64,000 nt of DNA from CAZLRH01 sp964562015 (GTDB lineage: Bacteria; Verrucomicrobiota; Verrucomicrobiia; Opitutales; JABDGR01). The stretch lies in assembly GCA_964562015.1 (NCBI GenBank), contig CAZLRH010000001.1, positions 62,001 to 126,000 of the forward strand, written 5' to 3'. The notes under the pieces were generated by a model that did not search any database, was not told the DNA's origin, and saw nothing but the letters and a program-made list of their open reading frames with translations. This document shows, one piece after another, positions 8,514 to 19,290 of this stretch (within the stretch, counting starts at the first letter, position 1; every line of letters begins with the position of its first letter). Position numbers and translations under genes: made by a program.

Positions 8514-9950
8514 CTATTTGCGGGTAATGACGACCGTGACGACTGGCGAGGTGACGGTGCTAATATCCACTGCGCGCACTAGCACGGTGTTTTTGCCGAC
8601 GGCGAGTTTGGCGGCGAAAGTCCAACTGCTGGTCCCCGTGGCGGGTTTGTAGGGCGCAGAGCCAACCTTGACTTCGACGCGAGACAACGTGCCATTGGCA
8701 TCGGTGGCTTTGCCGGCCAGGGTGAGCGTGGCCTTCGGAGTGGTAATCGCCTTCGAGCCGGTGACGGTCACCAAAGGTTGCGGCGGCAGCGACGGGCTGA
8801 AGCGGAGCACCCGGTTGGAGTCATAATCCGCCACGAAGATGCTACCGCTGGGGCCGGCCGAAATTTGGGAAGGGCCTCCTATCACAGTTGCGCTGGCCGT
8901 GGTGTTGGCTGACGTGAAATTCGCCTGGCCTAGCACGAGATTGGCGGTGCCATTGGTGGCAATGGACGCGGCAGAACCGAAGCGAAGGACCCGGCCATTG
9001 TCGTAATCGGCCACCCACAAACTGCCGGTGGAATCCAAATAAACTCCATAGGGATAATAGAATTTCGACGCCGTCAGACCATGACTAAAGCTGGTGAAAT
9101 CCGCCTGGCCGATGACGCCATCGGCCGCTGCGCCGTTGGCTTTGGTGGCGGCCGCATCAAATCGCAATATCCGCTGATTGTCCGGGTCGGCCACCCAAAG
9201 CCGGCCGGCGGCGTCGGGATAAACCTGGCCGGTATAAGACATGCCCACTGCGGTTGTGGTCGAATCATTCGTGGTATAATCTGGCTGGCCGAGCACCGCG
9301 GAGGCGTTGTCGCCGGAACTTAGCTGAGTGGCTTGGTCGAAGCGCAGCACGCGGCAATTGGAGGCGTCGGCAACCCAGAGCGTGTCATTCGGGCCGAGCG
9401 CCACGCAAAAGGGAGAGGACATCTTGGCCTGGGTGACGCCCGACGAGTTGGTGGTGAAGTTGGGCTGGCCGAGCACCAGGTCGGCCACGGGGTCGTTATC
9501 GAGATACGAAGCGAGATAGAAGCACAGGACGCGATTATTACTATCGTCCGCCACCCAAAGACGGCCACTGCTATCAACGCATATCTGCGAGGGAAAGTTC
9601 AAGGTGTCCGCGGCCACCGTGCCGCCTTGGTTGACGTGATAAGCGGTGAAGTTCGGCTGCCCGATGACGGCTTCGGGATTGGCGCCGTTTTGGGCGGCGG
9701 CGGCGCTGGAGAAGCGCAATATGCGATTGTTCTCGGAATCGCTGACAAAAACTTTGCCCGTAGTGGGGTCCATGGCCATGCCCTCCGGGGTGTAAATGCG
9801 ATTCGGCTGGCCGGAAGAAGCAGAACTGGCCGTGAAATTTGCCTGACCGAGCACGACATCGGCCGCCTGGCCGGATTTGAAGACGGCGGCGCCGGAAGCA
9901 CCGGCGGTAGTTAGAGCAAGCAGAGCGGCGAAGGTAAGATATGTTTTCAT
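8514..9950 (-). CDS. Secreted NHL-repeat beta-propeller protein
   Basis: A clear signal peptide (MKTYLTFAALLALTTAGASG) starts at ATG 9950. Residues 25-390 contain about six NHL-type blades. Each combines VLGQ(A/P)NFT with a following LWVADxxNxRVLRF or VFVSDSENNRILRF strand, as in NHL propellers. The last 85 residues form a separate Ig-like/FN3-like beta domain (LTLAGKATDANGTLSRVEVKVG). The protein is probably periplasmic or surface-exposed, with ligand- or protein-binding function. No catalytic motif is visible. The gene is divergent from speA across a 164-bp AT-richer spacer that should carry both promoters. Confidence 0.85.
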   Translation of the reverse strand: MKTYLTFAALLALTTAGASGAAVFKSGQAADVVLGQANFTASSASSGQPNRIYTPEGMAMDPTTGKVFVSDSENNRILRFSSAAAAQNGANPEAVIGQPNFTAYHVNQGGTVAADTLNFPSQICVDSSGRLWVADDSNNRVLCFYLASYLDNDPVADLVLGQPNFTTNSSGVTQAKMSSPFCVALGPNDTLWVADASNCRVLRFDQATQLSSGDNASAVLGQPDYTTNDSTTTAVGMSYTGQVYPDAAGRLWVADPDNQRILRFDAAATKANGAAADGVIGQADFTSFSHGLTASKFYYPYGVYLDSTGSLWVADYDNGRVLRFGSAASIATNGTANLVLGQANFTSANTTASATVIGGPSQISAGPSGSIFVADYDSNRVLRFSPSLPPQPLVTVTGSKAITTPKATLTLAGKATDANGTLSRVEVKVGSAPYKPATGTSSWTFAAKLAVGKNTVLVRAVDISTVTSPVVTVVITRK

Positions 9951-10114
9951 GAGGAGAGATTTTGCCCTGGAAGGGAGCGGAAGCGGGGAAAATATGCGCC
10001 GGAGGGTCTGATGTCAAACTACGTTTGATTTTATTAATATTTCAGGAGGAAATAATGGGAGAAATGAAAGTTTCTTGTAGAGCGAAGTAAAGGAATCCGC
10101 CCAGTCGAGAGAGA

Positions 10115-12187
<2,073 letters not shown>

Positions 12188-12229
12188 CTCCAATGCCTTG
12201 GCGTCCGTACTTAAAAGCTCCTCCTCTTC

Positions 12230-12943
12230 TCACAAAAGCCCCATTTCTTTACTTTTGTAGTTTTTAAAATCGTATTTTGAAAACCAATAACGCTGATTCA
12301 ATAATACCGCACTTTCATCAAGAAATTCAATGATTTGGTGTATAAAAACTGCATAAGCGCAGTTTTGAACTTCGTAAAGCCTCCATGATTTAACATTCGA
12401 ATTGTCAACGTCGTTATAAAACCATTTGATAATTTTGCCACCCCCCAAGCATAACATATCCACAACATGATTAGCCTGCCCTGAAGCAGCTGATTTGAGC
12501 TGACTCAGCGCAAGATCATCGTTCACATTTGCATCGTAAGCAAAAACAGCTGAAAAGATGTTAGACGACATCTGTTTGATTGTCTCGGTCATTTTGTTGA
12601 TACAAGAAGAATAGTCACTTCCACTTAGGGACGTCTTCACTTCAATCATGGCGACCACTGCTTCAGCCGGCACAAACACGAGATCACCATCGCTGAATAG
12701 CACAGTGCGCTGTGCATTATAGATTATAATGTCCATTTGAGGCGAAACTCTGTCACGTTTAAAAACAAATCCACGTCCAACCTTAAAGGGCTCAGGCAGA
12801 AGCCGTCTTAGCATGGTTCTTAGAACCGCCTCTTTCCACTCGCCGTCAGTAAGCCAATGACGGTCATCAATGAAATTACGCACACGGTCTCTCAATGCGG
12901 ACATTTCAGCATTAATTGACTCAAGGTAATTGCTTTTATTCAT
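12230..12943 (-). CDS. DUF6602-like protein with PD-(D/E)XK nuclease-type motif
   Basis: The open frame extends further upstream through the SDR gene, but the ATG at 12943 has a GAGGAA Shine-Dalgarno seven bases ahead and starts 2 bp after the SDR stop. This gives 237 residues. About residues 60-110 read MDIIIYN, then a loop, then AVVAMIEVKTSL. The spaced D and E-x-K resemble the core of PD-(D/E)XK nucleases, and the whole looks like the DUF6602 family. The DNA is clearly AT-richer than the flanking genes and the codon use differs, so the gene was probably acquired. A role in DNA cleavage or defence is inferred only. Confidence 0.7.
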   Translation of the reverse strand: MNKSNYLESINAEMSALRDRVRNFIDDRHWLTDGEWKEAVLRTMLRRLLPEPFKVGRGFVFKRDRVSPQMDIIIYNAQRTVLFSDGDLVFVPAEAVVAMIEVKTSLSGSDYSSCINKMTETIKQMSSNIFSAVFAYDANVNDDLALSQLKSAASGQANHVVDMLCLGGGKIIKWFYNDVDNSNVKSWRLYEVQNCAYAVFIHQIIEFLDESAVLLNQRYWFSKYDFKNYKSKEMGLL

Positions 12944-12945
12944 AG

Positions 12946-13725
12946 CTATTCCTCGTAAATCATTTTCACGGTCATGCCGCCGTCGCAGACAAAAGTCTGC
13001 CCGGTGACAAAACCGCTGCGGTGGCCTTCGAGGAGAAAGAGCGCCATTTCGGCGATGTCTTCCGGATGCCCCACCCGCCCAACCGGATGCTGGGCGTGAT
13101 TCTCGCGCCGCGCGGCGCGGGCGCTTTCGGCGGCCGGGCGCGTGTCGATCCAGCCGGGGCAAATGGCATTGACCCGGATTTTCGGCCCGAGGCTGATGGC
13201 GAGTCCGCGCGTGAGGCCCAGCAAGCCAGCCTTGGTCACGCCATAGGCCTCAGTGTCGGGTTCGGCCTGAAAGGCGCGGGTGGAGGAAATATTCAAAATG
13301 GCGCCGCCACCGGGCGCGCGCCGCAGAAATTTCACGGCGTGTTTCGCCACCAGGAACGGTCCCGTGAGATTCACCGCCAGCATTTGCTGCCATTTCGCCA
13401 CCGCCAATTTCTCCACCGGTCCGTTGTGCGGATTGGCGAGCCCGGCATTATTTACCACGCCGTCCAACCGGCCAAATTCCGCTACCGTGCGAGTTACGAG
13501 TGCCACCACCGCCTTTTCCTCCGCCACATTGCAAGTGACAAAAAGGGCGCGCCCGCCGGCGGGCGCATGCTGGTTTAATGCCGCGACCGCGATGCGCCCC
13601 TCGCGGACGAGCACATCGGCGACCACGACATTCCAGCCAGCGGCGAGCAACCGCGCGGCCACGCCGCGGCCAATGCCGCGGGCCGCGCCAGTGACGATGG
13701 CGGTGGGTTGACTACTTTTTTTCAT
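12946..13725 (-). CDS. Short-chain dehydrogenase/reductase (SDR)
   Basis: This is a classical SDR of 259 residues. The NAD(P)-binding motif TGAARGIG is at about residues 12-19 and NNAG at about 90-93. The catalytic set is Ser in NISSTR (about 147), then YGVTK with Tyr and Lys. The C-terminal FVTGQTFVCDGGMT motif is typical of FabG-like and sugar or polyol SDRs. The substrate cannot be deduced. The gene lies 9 bp downstream of the YgjP-like gene and 2 bp upstream of the DUF6602-like gene, so it is likely in one transcript starting at mazG. Confidence 0.9.
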   Translation of the reverse strand: MKKSSQPTAIVTGAARGIGRGVAARLLAAGWNVVVADVLVREGRIAVAALNQHAPAGGRALFVTCNVAEEKAVVALVTRTVAEFGRLDGVVNNAGLANPHNGPVEKLAVAKWQQMLAVNLTGPFLVAKHAVKFLRRAPGGGAILNISSTRAFQAEPDTEAYGVTKAGLLGLTRGLAISLGPKIRVNAICPGWIDTRPAAESARAARRENHAQHPVGRVGHPEDIAEMALFLLEGHRSGFVTGQTFVCDGGMTVKMIYEE

Positions 13726-13734
13726 GGAGAAATT

Positions 13735-14481
13735 TTACTCCCGCCCGAGGCGCATGAGGCCGCGCGAGGCGCGCGTGAGCTGGCGGTCGTGCAAGTTAGC
13801 GCGGGGGTCGTAGGTGCGCAGCAAATTCCAATACGCGTCGGAGTGGTTCATCTCTGTGAGATGCGCGAGTTCATGCAGAATCACATAGTCGTGCAGCGCC
13901 GCCGGCAGCAGCACGAGCCGCCAGTTGAGCGAGATGCCGCCCGGCGCAGAGCAGGAACCCCACCGCGTGCCCTGGTCGCGCACCGTCACGCGGCCCGCGC
14001 GCAGGCCCAATTTCCCGGCCAGTTCCTGCACGCGCCCGGGCAGGACTTGGGACGCGAATTGCCGCAATAGCGTTTTCAGCGCCCGCTCCTTCTCGTCGCC
14101 CGGAGGAAAACGGAACGCCGCCTCCCCGGCGGAAGCGGAAAACACGAGGAATGGGCGCGCCGTCGTAAAACCCAGCGCCACCGTGAATTCCCGCCCGCCG
14201 CCGCTCAACTGCGGATGGCGCGCCAGGTAACGATCCAGGGGCATGGGCGGCGGAGCGGAATGCAGATGCCGTTCGAGCCAATCGCCCTGGCTGCGCAAAA
14301 ATCCCAGCGCTTCCCGCAACGACCCGCGCGCCGGCACCAAAAGGAGGGCCTGGTTCTGCCGCCCGATGCTCACGCGAATGCGCCGGGCTCGCGCCGAACG
14401 CCGCACTTCGTACGGCACCAGCAGCGGCCCGCCCGCGGTCTCGACGGAGACCAGGGAAAAGGAGTCACGATGCGCTGGCAT
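13735..14481 (-). CDS. YgjP/DUF45-type zinc metallopeptidase
   Basis: The start was moved to ATG 14481 (MPAHRDSFSL), which overlaps the end of mazG by 17 bases and removes an Arg/Pro-rich upstream extension. The 248-residue product has the DUF45 signature: WGSCS followed by an inverted strand, then HELAHLTEMNHS and an aromatic residue. The HExxH histidines and a further His provide the zinc site. Such SprT-like minigluzincins accompany restriction-modification or repair genes in other bacteria, but their substrates are mostly unknown. It is probably cytoplasmic and cotranscribed with mazG. Confidence 0.88.
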   Translation of the reverse strand: MPAHRDSFSLVSVETAGGPLLVPYEVRRSARARRIRVSIGRQNQALLLVPARGSLREALGFLRSQGDWLERHLHSAPPPMPLDRYLARHPQLSGGGREFTVALGFTTARPFLVFSASAGEAAFRFPPGDEKERALKTLLRQFASQVLPGRVQELAGKLGLRAGRVTVRDQGTRWGSCSAPGGISLNWRLVLLPAALHDYVILHELAHLTEMNHSDAYWNLLRTYDPRANLHDRQLTRASRGLMRLGRE

Positions 14482-15139
14482 GAGTGGTGGCTTGTTTTTC
14501 AACCTGCTCCGTGACGGCGCGGGCGTGGCGGCGCAAGGCGGACTCCGGATCGATTTTGGCGACGCGGCAGGCCGCCGCCAATTCAAACAACCGCCTTCCC
14601 GCCTCGGCTTCATCCAGGCCTTCGGCCAGCGCCGCGATGTTTTCCCGATTCACGCAACCCGCCGCCGGCAACTGCTTCTTTTCGATCTGCTTAAAAATCT
14701 CCCGCGCGTACAACAAGGCCGACAATTGCGGCGGGAGGCGCTTGAACAAGCCCTCGCCGGTCGGCCCGTTTTTCTTTTCTCCCGCCTTGATGGCGTCCCA
14801 CTGCTGCAGCACGGCGTCGGAATCCTTTAGCCGCAACTCCCCGAACACATGCGGATGGCGCCGGACCAGTTTCTCATTCACCTCGGCGGCCACATCGTCG
14901 AAATTGAAATGGCCCGCCTCGGACGCCAGTTGTGCGTGCATCACCACGTGCAGGAGCAGGTCGCCCAATTCCTCGCGCATATGCGGAAAATCATTGCGAT
15001 CGATGGCGTCGAGCAATTCGGCGACTTCCTCGACGAGGCAGTCACAAATGCTCTGGTGGGTTTGCTCGCGGTCCCACGGGCAGCCGTCGGGCGCGCGCAG
15101 CCGCGCCATGGTTTCCCGCAAATCATCAATCGCGCTCAT
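14465..15139 (-). CDS. mazG: Nucleoside triphosphate pyrophosphohydrolase MazG
   Basis: MazG hydrolyses (d)NTPs to monophosphates and PPi and cleans the nucleotide pool. The ATG at 15139 (MSAIDDLRETM) gives 224 residues, the normal length. A longer frame from 15235 has no family support. The metal-binding EExxE...ExxD motif is seen as EEVAELLDAID, followed by MREELGDLLLHVV. A second, degenerate MazG-like half (about residues 130-215) follows, as in E. coli. The gene heads a tight minus-strand run with the YgjP-like and SDR genes and is divergent from trpC across 135 bp. Confidence 0.95.
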   Translation of the reverse strand: MSAIDDLRETMARLRAPDGCPWDREQTHQSICDCLVEEVAELLDAIDRNDFPHMREELGDLLLHVVMHAQLASEAGHFNFDDVAAEVNEKLVRRHPHVFGELRLKDSDAVLQQWDAIKAGEKKNGPTGEGLFKRLPPQLSALLYAREIFKQIEKKQLPAAGCVNRENIAALAEGLDEAEAGRRLFELAAACRVAKIDPESALRRHARAVTEQVEKQATTHASAS

Positions 15140-15274
15140 GAGTGGGCGCCACGGTAAACCAGGCGGCCCGTGGGCGCAAGCACGCGCACACACGAAACTG
15201 TCGAAAGCCCGTTTCGGGGCTTTTGAATTTTGCATTTATCAATCCGCCTTTATCGTTTAGCGTTTCCCCTCCCC

Positions 15275-16069
15275 ATGGACAAACTCGCCGAGATCATGGC
15301 GCGCAAGCGCCGCGAAATGGCCGCCCGCGAACGCCCCGTGAGCGAGCGCGAACTCGCGCGCTTCGCCACCTCCGCCCGGCCCGGCCTGACGTTTGCCCAG
15401 GCGCTCGACCAGCCCGGCCGCCTCAGCGTCATCGCGGAAATCAAGCGCCGTTCGCCCTCTGCGGGGGCCATCAAAGCCGAGGTTGATGCCGTCGAGCAGG
15501 CCCGCCGTTACACCAACGCCGGCGCCGACGCGATTTCCGTACTCACGGACGAACCGGATTTCGGCGGCACGTTGCGCGACTTGTGGGATGTGGTCGAATT
15601 TCAAGTCACCACCAACCGCCTGGTGCCCTGCCTGCGCAAGGATTTCATGGTGCATCCGCTCCAGGTTGTCGAGGCGGCCGAGGCGGGCGCCCGCGCCATC
15701 CTCCTGATTGTGCGCGCGCTGGATGACGACACCCTCGCGCGCCTGCACGACGCCGCCACACTCGCGGGCCTCGATGCGCTGTTTGAAATCCACGAGGAAG
15801 CCGAGCTGGAGCGCGCCCTGCGCCACGGCGCAAAAATCCTCGGTGTCAACAACCGCAATCTCTCCACCTTCAAGACCGACCTCGCGTTCTCAGAAAAAAT
15901 CATCCCGCAAATCCCCGCGGGCATTTTGCCGGTGGCGGAAAGCGGCATCAGCACCGTGGCGGATGCCGCGCGCGTGCGCGCCGCCGGGGCGCGGGCGCTC
16001 CTCGTCGGCGAAGCCTTGATGCGCGTCGAAGATCCGGAAAAACTTTTGCAGGAATTGCAAGGGGCGTGA
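15275..16069 (+). CDS. trpC: Indole-3-glycerol phosphate synthase
   Basis: TrpC closes the indole ring in tryptophan biosynthesis. The start at ATG 15275 (MDKLAEIMARKRREM) gives 264 residues, standard for the monofunctional enzyme. The TIM-barrel signatures are IAEIKRRSPS (catalytic Lys), LTDEPDFGGTLRDL, CLRKDFMVHPLQV, ILGVNNRNLSTFKTDL, then VAESGIST and LVGEALM. No other trp genes are adjacent, so the pathway genes are dispersed in this genome. Confidence 0.97.
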   Translation: MDKLAEIMARKRREMAARERPVSERELARFATSARPGLTFAQALDQPGRLSVIAEIKRRSPSAGAIKAEVDAVEQARRYTNAGADAISVLTDEPDFGGTLRDLWDVVEFQVTTNRLVPCLRKDFMVHPLQVVEAAEAGARAILLIVRALDDDTLARLHDAATLAGLDALFEIHEEAELERALRHGAKILGVNNRNLSTFKTDLAFSEKIIPQIPAGILPVAESGISTVADAARVRAAGARALLVGEALMRVEDPEKLLQELQGA

Positions 16070-16084
16070 GGAATAACTGGAAAC

Positions 16085-16684
16085 ATGAGAGCCATTCCAT
16101 TTCCATCTTTCGAAATTGCGTTTTGGCACCCATTTGGTCCACATGGCCGCGAGGAGCCAGAAGATATTCTTGAGCGCAAGCAGTACGAAATCGAAAGGAA
16201 CGGATGTACCTTTTGGTCGTTTCAATACCGGCGAATGCTTGAGGATTGGTCTCATGAACTATTGAACGCCAACCCTCAAAATGTGTTTGTTTTCTGCTCG
16301 AATGGTCAAGGAGCTATTGATCCGGCCAGAGAGGGAACACAGAACAGGCCACTTGATTGCCAAAGCTATCGACTGGTCGGTACTAAAGACGCCGCATGGC
16401 ATCCAATGCCGAGCGGAATCCGTGTTCCTCATCCGTTTCGGCCAAGAAAAACTTTGGCGTCTGCGTTTGTTGTCCAACAGGTGTTGTTTCCAATAGAATC
16501 ATTCAAGCCGCCTGTCGTCGAGTGGTACTCGAAGAAAGGATCCTGGCGATCCGCACGGATTCCAACTCGCGGTGAATATCTCATCTGCTTCGGCGGAACT
16601 TTGCCAATGCGAAATGTGCGTGCAGTTTTAGAATTAAAGCCACCCTATTTGGCCGTTGTAGCCGCAGATCAATTGGCCGGTTGA
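16085..16684 (+). CDS. AT-richer orphan protein, function unknown
   Basis: This 199-codon ATG frame sits 15 bp after trpC. Its base composition is closer to 50% GC and its codon use differs from trpC and rsmA on each side. The protein has no signal peptide, TM segment or motif that I recognise. It is rich in Trp, Pro and Arg and includes phrases such as WHPFGPHGREEPE and FVFCSNGQG. Length and lack of repeats argue for a real, recently acquired gene. It may be cotranscribed with trpC by position only. Confidence 0.6.
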   Translation: MRAIPFPSFEIAFWHPFGPHGREEPEDILERKQYEIERNGCTFWSFQYRRMLEDWSHELLNANPQNVFVFCSNGQGAIDPAREGTQNRPLDCQSYRLVGTKDAAWHPMPSGIRVPHPFRPRKTLASAFVVQQVLFPIESFKPPVVEWYSKKGSWRSARIPTRGEYLICFGGTLPMRNVRAVLELKPPYLAVVAADQLAG

Positions 16685-16746
16685 TTCAATCGGAATTTGA
16701 TCTGTTCATTAATAACATAGCATTTAGAAATCAGCATTTCTGTCCC

Positions 16747-17775
16747 ATGCCGCTCACGCCCACCCAGACCCGCGCGCAGCTCGTGCAACTTGGCGTGAGC
16801 CCGCGGCCCCGCCTGGGGCAGAATTTTTTGACGGATGGCAACATTGTCCGCAAATCACTGGAACTCGCGGAAATCGCGCCGGGTGACGTTGTCGTTGAAA
16901 TCGGTCCCGGCCTCGGAACGCTCAGCGCAGCTTTGCTGGCGGCGGGGGCGGAAGTTTTTGCCGTGGAAATTGACCGGATGCTGCACGCGCACCTCGAGCA
17001 GACGCTCGTCGCCGCCCATCCCAAAAAATTTCACCTACTCGAAGGTGATGCGGTGGAATTCCCGCGGGCGGGGCTGGGCGAAAAATCGGCCGCTCTCGGC
17101 AAGGACACTGCCTCCGAGGCAGGGACGCCTCTCCGAGGCGTCCGCGCGGATGAAGACGAACGCGTCGGAAACGGACGCCTCGGAGAGGCGTCCCTACCTC
17201 AAGCCGCGCCATCCCTGCCCTATCCATCCCTGCCCCAATCCTCGCAGTCACCACGCGCCTACAAAGTCGTCGCCAACGTGCCGTATGCCATCAGTACGCC
17301 ATGGCTCGATGCCTTGTTGTCCGGCCCGTTGCCCGAACGGATGGTGTTGATGCTCCAGCGCGAATCCGCCGAACGCTTCACCGCCCCGCCCAACACGCCC
17401 GAGCGCGGCGCGATTTCGATTTTTGTGGAGGCGGCCTACGAGCGCCAACCCGGCCATCCGGTGTCGCGGACCTGTTTCTATCCGGTGCCCAAGGTGGATT
17501 CCGTGCTTCTGTGCCTTGTGCGGCGCACTTTCCCGCGCGTGTTTCAGGCCGCGACGAAAAAATTCATCCGCGAGCTTTTCACCCACCGGCGCAAGCAACT
17601 CGGCGCGCTCGTCCGCCAGTTGACAGGCAAACCCGAGGCCCCCCACGCGCCGCTGGCCGAGCACGCCACCCAGTGGCTGGCCCGCCTGCCCGCGCTCGGG
17701 ACGGACAGCCACGCCCGCCCGGAAGCAGTGCCGCTGGCGGCCTGGCTGGCGCTGGATGAACTTTTGCGGAGTTGA
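16747..17775 (+). CDS. rsmA: 16S rRNA dimethyladenosine transferase RsmA (KsgA) with in-frame repeat insertion
   Basis: RsmA dimethylates two adjacent adenosines near the 3' end of 16S rRNA during small-subunit maturation. ATG 16747 (MPLTPTQTRAQL) gives 342 residues against about 270 usually. Motifs are LGQNFLTD (24-31), SAM-binding VEIGPGLGTLS (50-60), the acidic EIDRM loop and the catalytic NVPYAIS (177-183), followed by the C-terminal domain (FTHRRKQLG). Between the strand ending DAVEF (about 104) and KVVANVPY (173) lies an extra stretch of about 50 residues, encoded by a palindromic repeat pair plus a short tandem repeat. The frame stays open and all catalytic motifs are kept. Confidence 0.93.
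   Translation: MPLTPTQTRAQLVQLGVSPRPRLGQNFLTDGNIVRKSLELAEIAPGDVVVEIGPGLGTLSAALLAAGAEVFAVEIDRMLHAHLEQTLVAAHPKKFHLLEGDAVEFPRAGLGEKSAALGKDTASEAGTPLRGVRADEDERVGNGRLGEASLPQAAPSLPYPSLPQSSQSPRAYKVVANVPYAISTPWLDALLSGPLPERMVLMLQRESAERFTAPPNTPERGAISIFVEAAYERQPGHPVSRTCFYPVPKVDSVLLCLVRRTFPRVFQAATKKFIRELFTHRRKQLGALVRQLTGKPEAPHAPLAEHATQWLARLPALGTDSHARPEAVPLAAWLALDELLRS
17110..17236. repeat. Inverted palindromic repeat pair plus tandem repeat, inside rsmA
   Basis: Two copies of a small palindrome, arms GGACGCCTC and GAGGCGTCC with a 3-nt loop, lie at 17123-17143 and 17173-17193. Their outer flanks are in opposite orientation, so the pair forms an inverted repeat around 29 bases. A smaller nested palindrome GCCTCCGAGGC precedes them at 17110-17120. 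A 12-nt direct duplication (CCATCCCTGCCC) follows at about 17209-17236. The whole is translated as about residues 122-164 of RsmA. The 13-nt edge AGGTAGGGACGCC recurs at 51752-51764, at the end of the EamA gene. Confidence 0.8.
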
Positions 17776-17808
17776 CCCGCGCAATCGCTTTGCGCTGGGG
17801 ATAGAACT

Positions 17809-18690
17809 ATGGTCTACTCCGCCGTGAATGCGACCCGCTCAAACTTCTTTCGCGTTCCCCGCCTCATGCCGTTTTTGCTCACCATTTTGTGGACCGTGCT
17901 GGCCGCGTATTCGGGACTCGTGATTTTTGCGTGGCTCTGCGCGGACCGCATGATTTTCCCGCGCCCGGCCCCGAGCTATCACGACGCCCCGAACCAGAAC
18001 AAGCTCCCCGCGGCGGACGGCAACGAAATCACCGCCGTCTTTCTGCCCAACCCCACGGCGCCGTTTGTCATCCTCTATAGTTTGGGCAATGGCGAAGACC
18101 TTGGGACGGTGGAGGACAGCCTCCGCGAATTTCAAAAACGCGGCTGGGCGGTCTTCGCCTACGACAATCCCGGCTATGGGACGAGCACCGGGACGCCCAC
18201 CGAAGCCAGTTGTTATTCGGCCATTGGCGCGGCGTACTCCTACCTCACCACACTGAAGAATGTACCGCCGGAGCGCATTGTGCTTTATGGACGCTCGCTC
18301 GGCAGCGGCCCGGCCGTGGAATTGGCCAGCCTCGAGCCAGTCGGCGGCCTGATTTTGCAAGGCGCCTACCTCAGCACGTTTCGCGTCATCACACATTGGA
18401 AACTCCTGCCGTGGGACAAATTTGACAATCTCGCCAAGATAACCCATGTGCACGCTCCGCTGCTGTCCATTCACGGGCGGCTCGACGAAACGGTTCCGTT
18501 TTGGCACGGAGAGGAGCTGTTCAACGCTTACCCCGGCCCGAAGGACCATCTTTGGCTGGATAACGCCGCCCACAATAATATCCTGGAAGTGGCCCCCGCC
18601 GAATATTGGGAGGCCATCGAAAAATTCCGGCAGAAACTTATCGCCGCCCTTCCGCCCGGCTCGCCCGCTGCCGCGACCCCCGCTCCATGA
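17809..18690 (+). CDS. Membrane-anchored alpha/beta hydrolase (ABHD17/BEM46-like)
   Basis: This 293-residue protein has an N-terminal membrane helix at about residues 20-42 and a hydrolase fold facing outward. The nucleophile elbow is GRSLGS, the acid is probably the Asp in HGRLDETVP and the base the His in DNAAHNN, so the catalytic triad is complete. YDNPGYGTSTG matches the oxyanion region of the BEM46/ABHD13-17 group, which includes serine esterases and thioesterases. An ATG at 17866 (MPFLLTILW) would start directly at the TM helix and is a good alternative. The stop overlaps the start of the DJ-1-like gene (ATGA). Confidence 0.85.
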   Translation: MVYSAVNATRSNFFRVPRLMPFLLTILWTVLAAYSGLVIFAWLCADRMIFPRPAPSYHDAPNQNKLPAADGNEITAVFLPNPTAPFVILYSLGNGEDLGTVEDSLREFQKRGWAVFAYDNPGYGTSTGTPTEASCYSAIGAAYSYLTTLKNVPPERIVLYGRSLGSGPAVELASLEPVGGLILQGAYLSTFRVITHWKLLPWDKFDNLAKITHVHAPLLSIHGRLDETVPFWHGEELFNAYPGPKDHLWLDNAAHNNILEVAPAEYWEAIEKFRQKLIAALPPGSPAAATPAP

Positions 18691-19259
18691 GCCTCCCCGC
18701 CGCCCCCGTCCGCATTCCGACCGCGCTGGTCATTCTCGCCCAGGATTTTGAGGAGATCGAGGCGCTCGCGCCCGTGGATGTGCTGCGCCGCGGGGGTGTC
18801 GCCGTGACGATGGCGTCACTCGACCCCAACCTTTCCGTGCGCGGTTGCAATCAAATCACGGTCCAAGCCGACACCACGCTCGACCAGGCCCTGCAAAAAA
18901 CCTACGACGCGCTCGTGCTGCCCGGCGGGCCCGGCTATATGCGTTTGCGCGCGGATCCACGCCTCCCACCGGCGATCAAGGCCCAAGCCTCCGCGGGCCG
19001 CGTGGTCGCCGCCATTTGCGCCGCGCCCACCCTGCTCCTCGATGCCGGCTTGCTGACCCGCCGCCGTTATGCCTGCCATTTCAGCGTGAAAAACGAACTG
19101 CCCTACGGCGCAGCACAAGCGGTGGTGGAAGACGGTTACCTGATTACTTCGCAAGGGCCCGGCACCGCCGTCGCCTTTGGGCTCGCTATCCTTGCTCGTC
19201 TCACCAGCCCTGGCCAGGCCCGCCGCATCGCCTCGGGCCTTGGTCACAACGAGGAATAA
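18687..19259 (+). CDS. DJ-1/PfpI family protein
   Basis: ATG 18687 overlaps the hydrolase stop by four bases and gives 190 residues, the family's usual size. The flavodoxin-like fold shows the conserved acid in DFEEIEALAPVDVLRR (about 20-35) and the nucleophile Cys111 in AAICAAPTLLLDAG. VLPGGPGYMRLR and the late TSQGPGTAVAFGLAIL segment match the DJ-1/ThiJ/YajL clade. Members act as glyoxalase/deglycase-like enzymes or redox-sensitive chaperones. The exact activity is not decidable here. Confidence 0.93.
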   Translation: MSLPAAPVRIPTALVILAQDFEEIEALAPVDVLRRGGVAVTMASLDPNLSVRGCNQITVQADTTLDQALQKTYDALVLPGGPGYMRLRADPRLPPAIKAQASAGRVVAAICAAPTLLLDAGLLTRRRYACHFSVKNELPYGAAQAVVEDGYLITSQGPGTAVAFGLAILARLTSPGQARRIASGLGHNEE

Positions 19260-19290
19260 CGCGTGCCGCGGCGGCTGTTTCGGCGGCGGT

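Noticed and set aside
16727..16742. Small AGAAAT/ATTTCT hairpin upstream of rsmA
   Set aside because: Six base pairs in AT-rich DNA, with no U-tract and no partner feature; probably chance.
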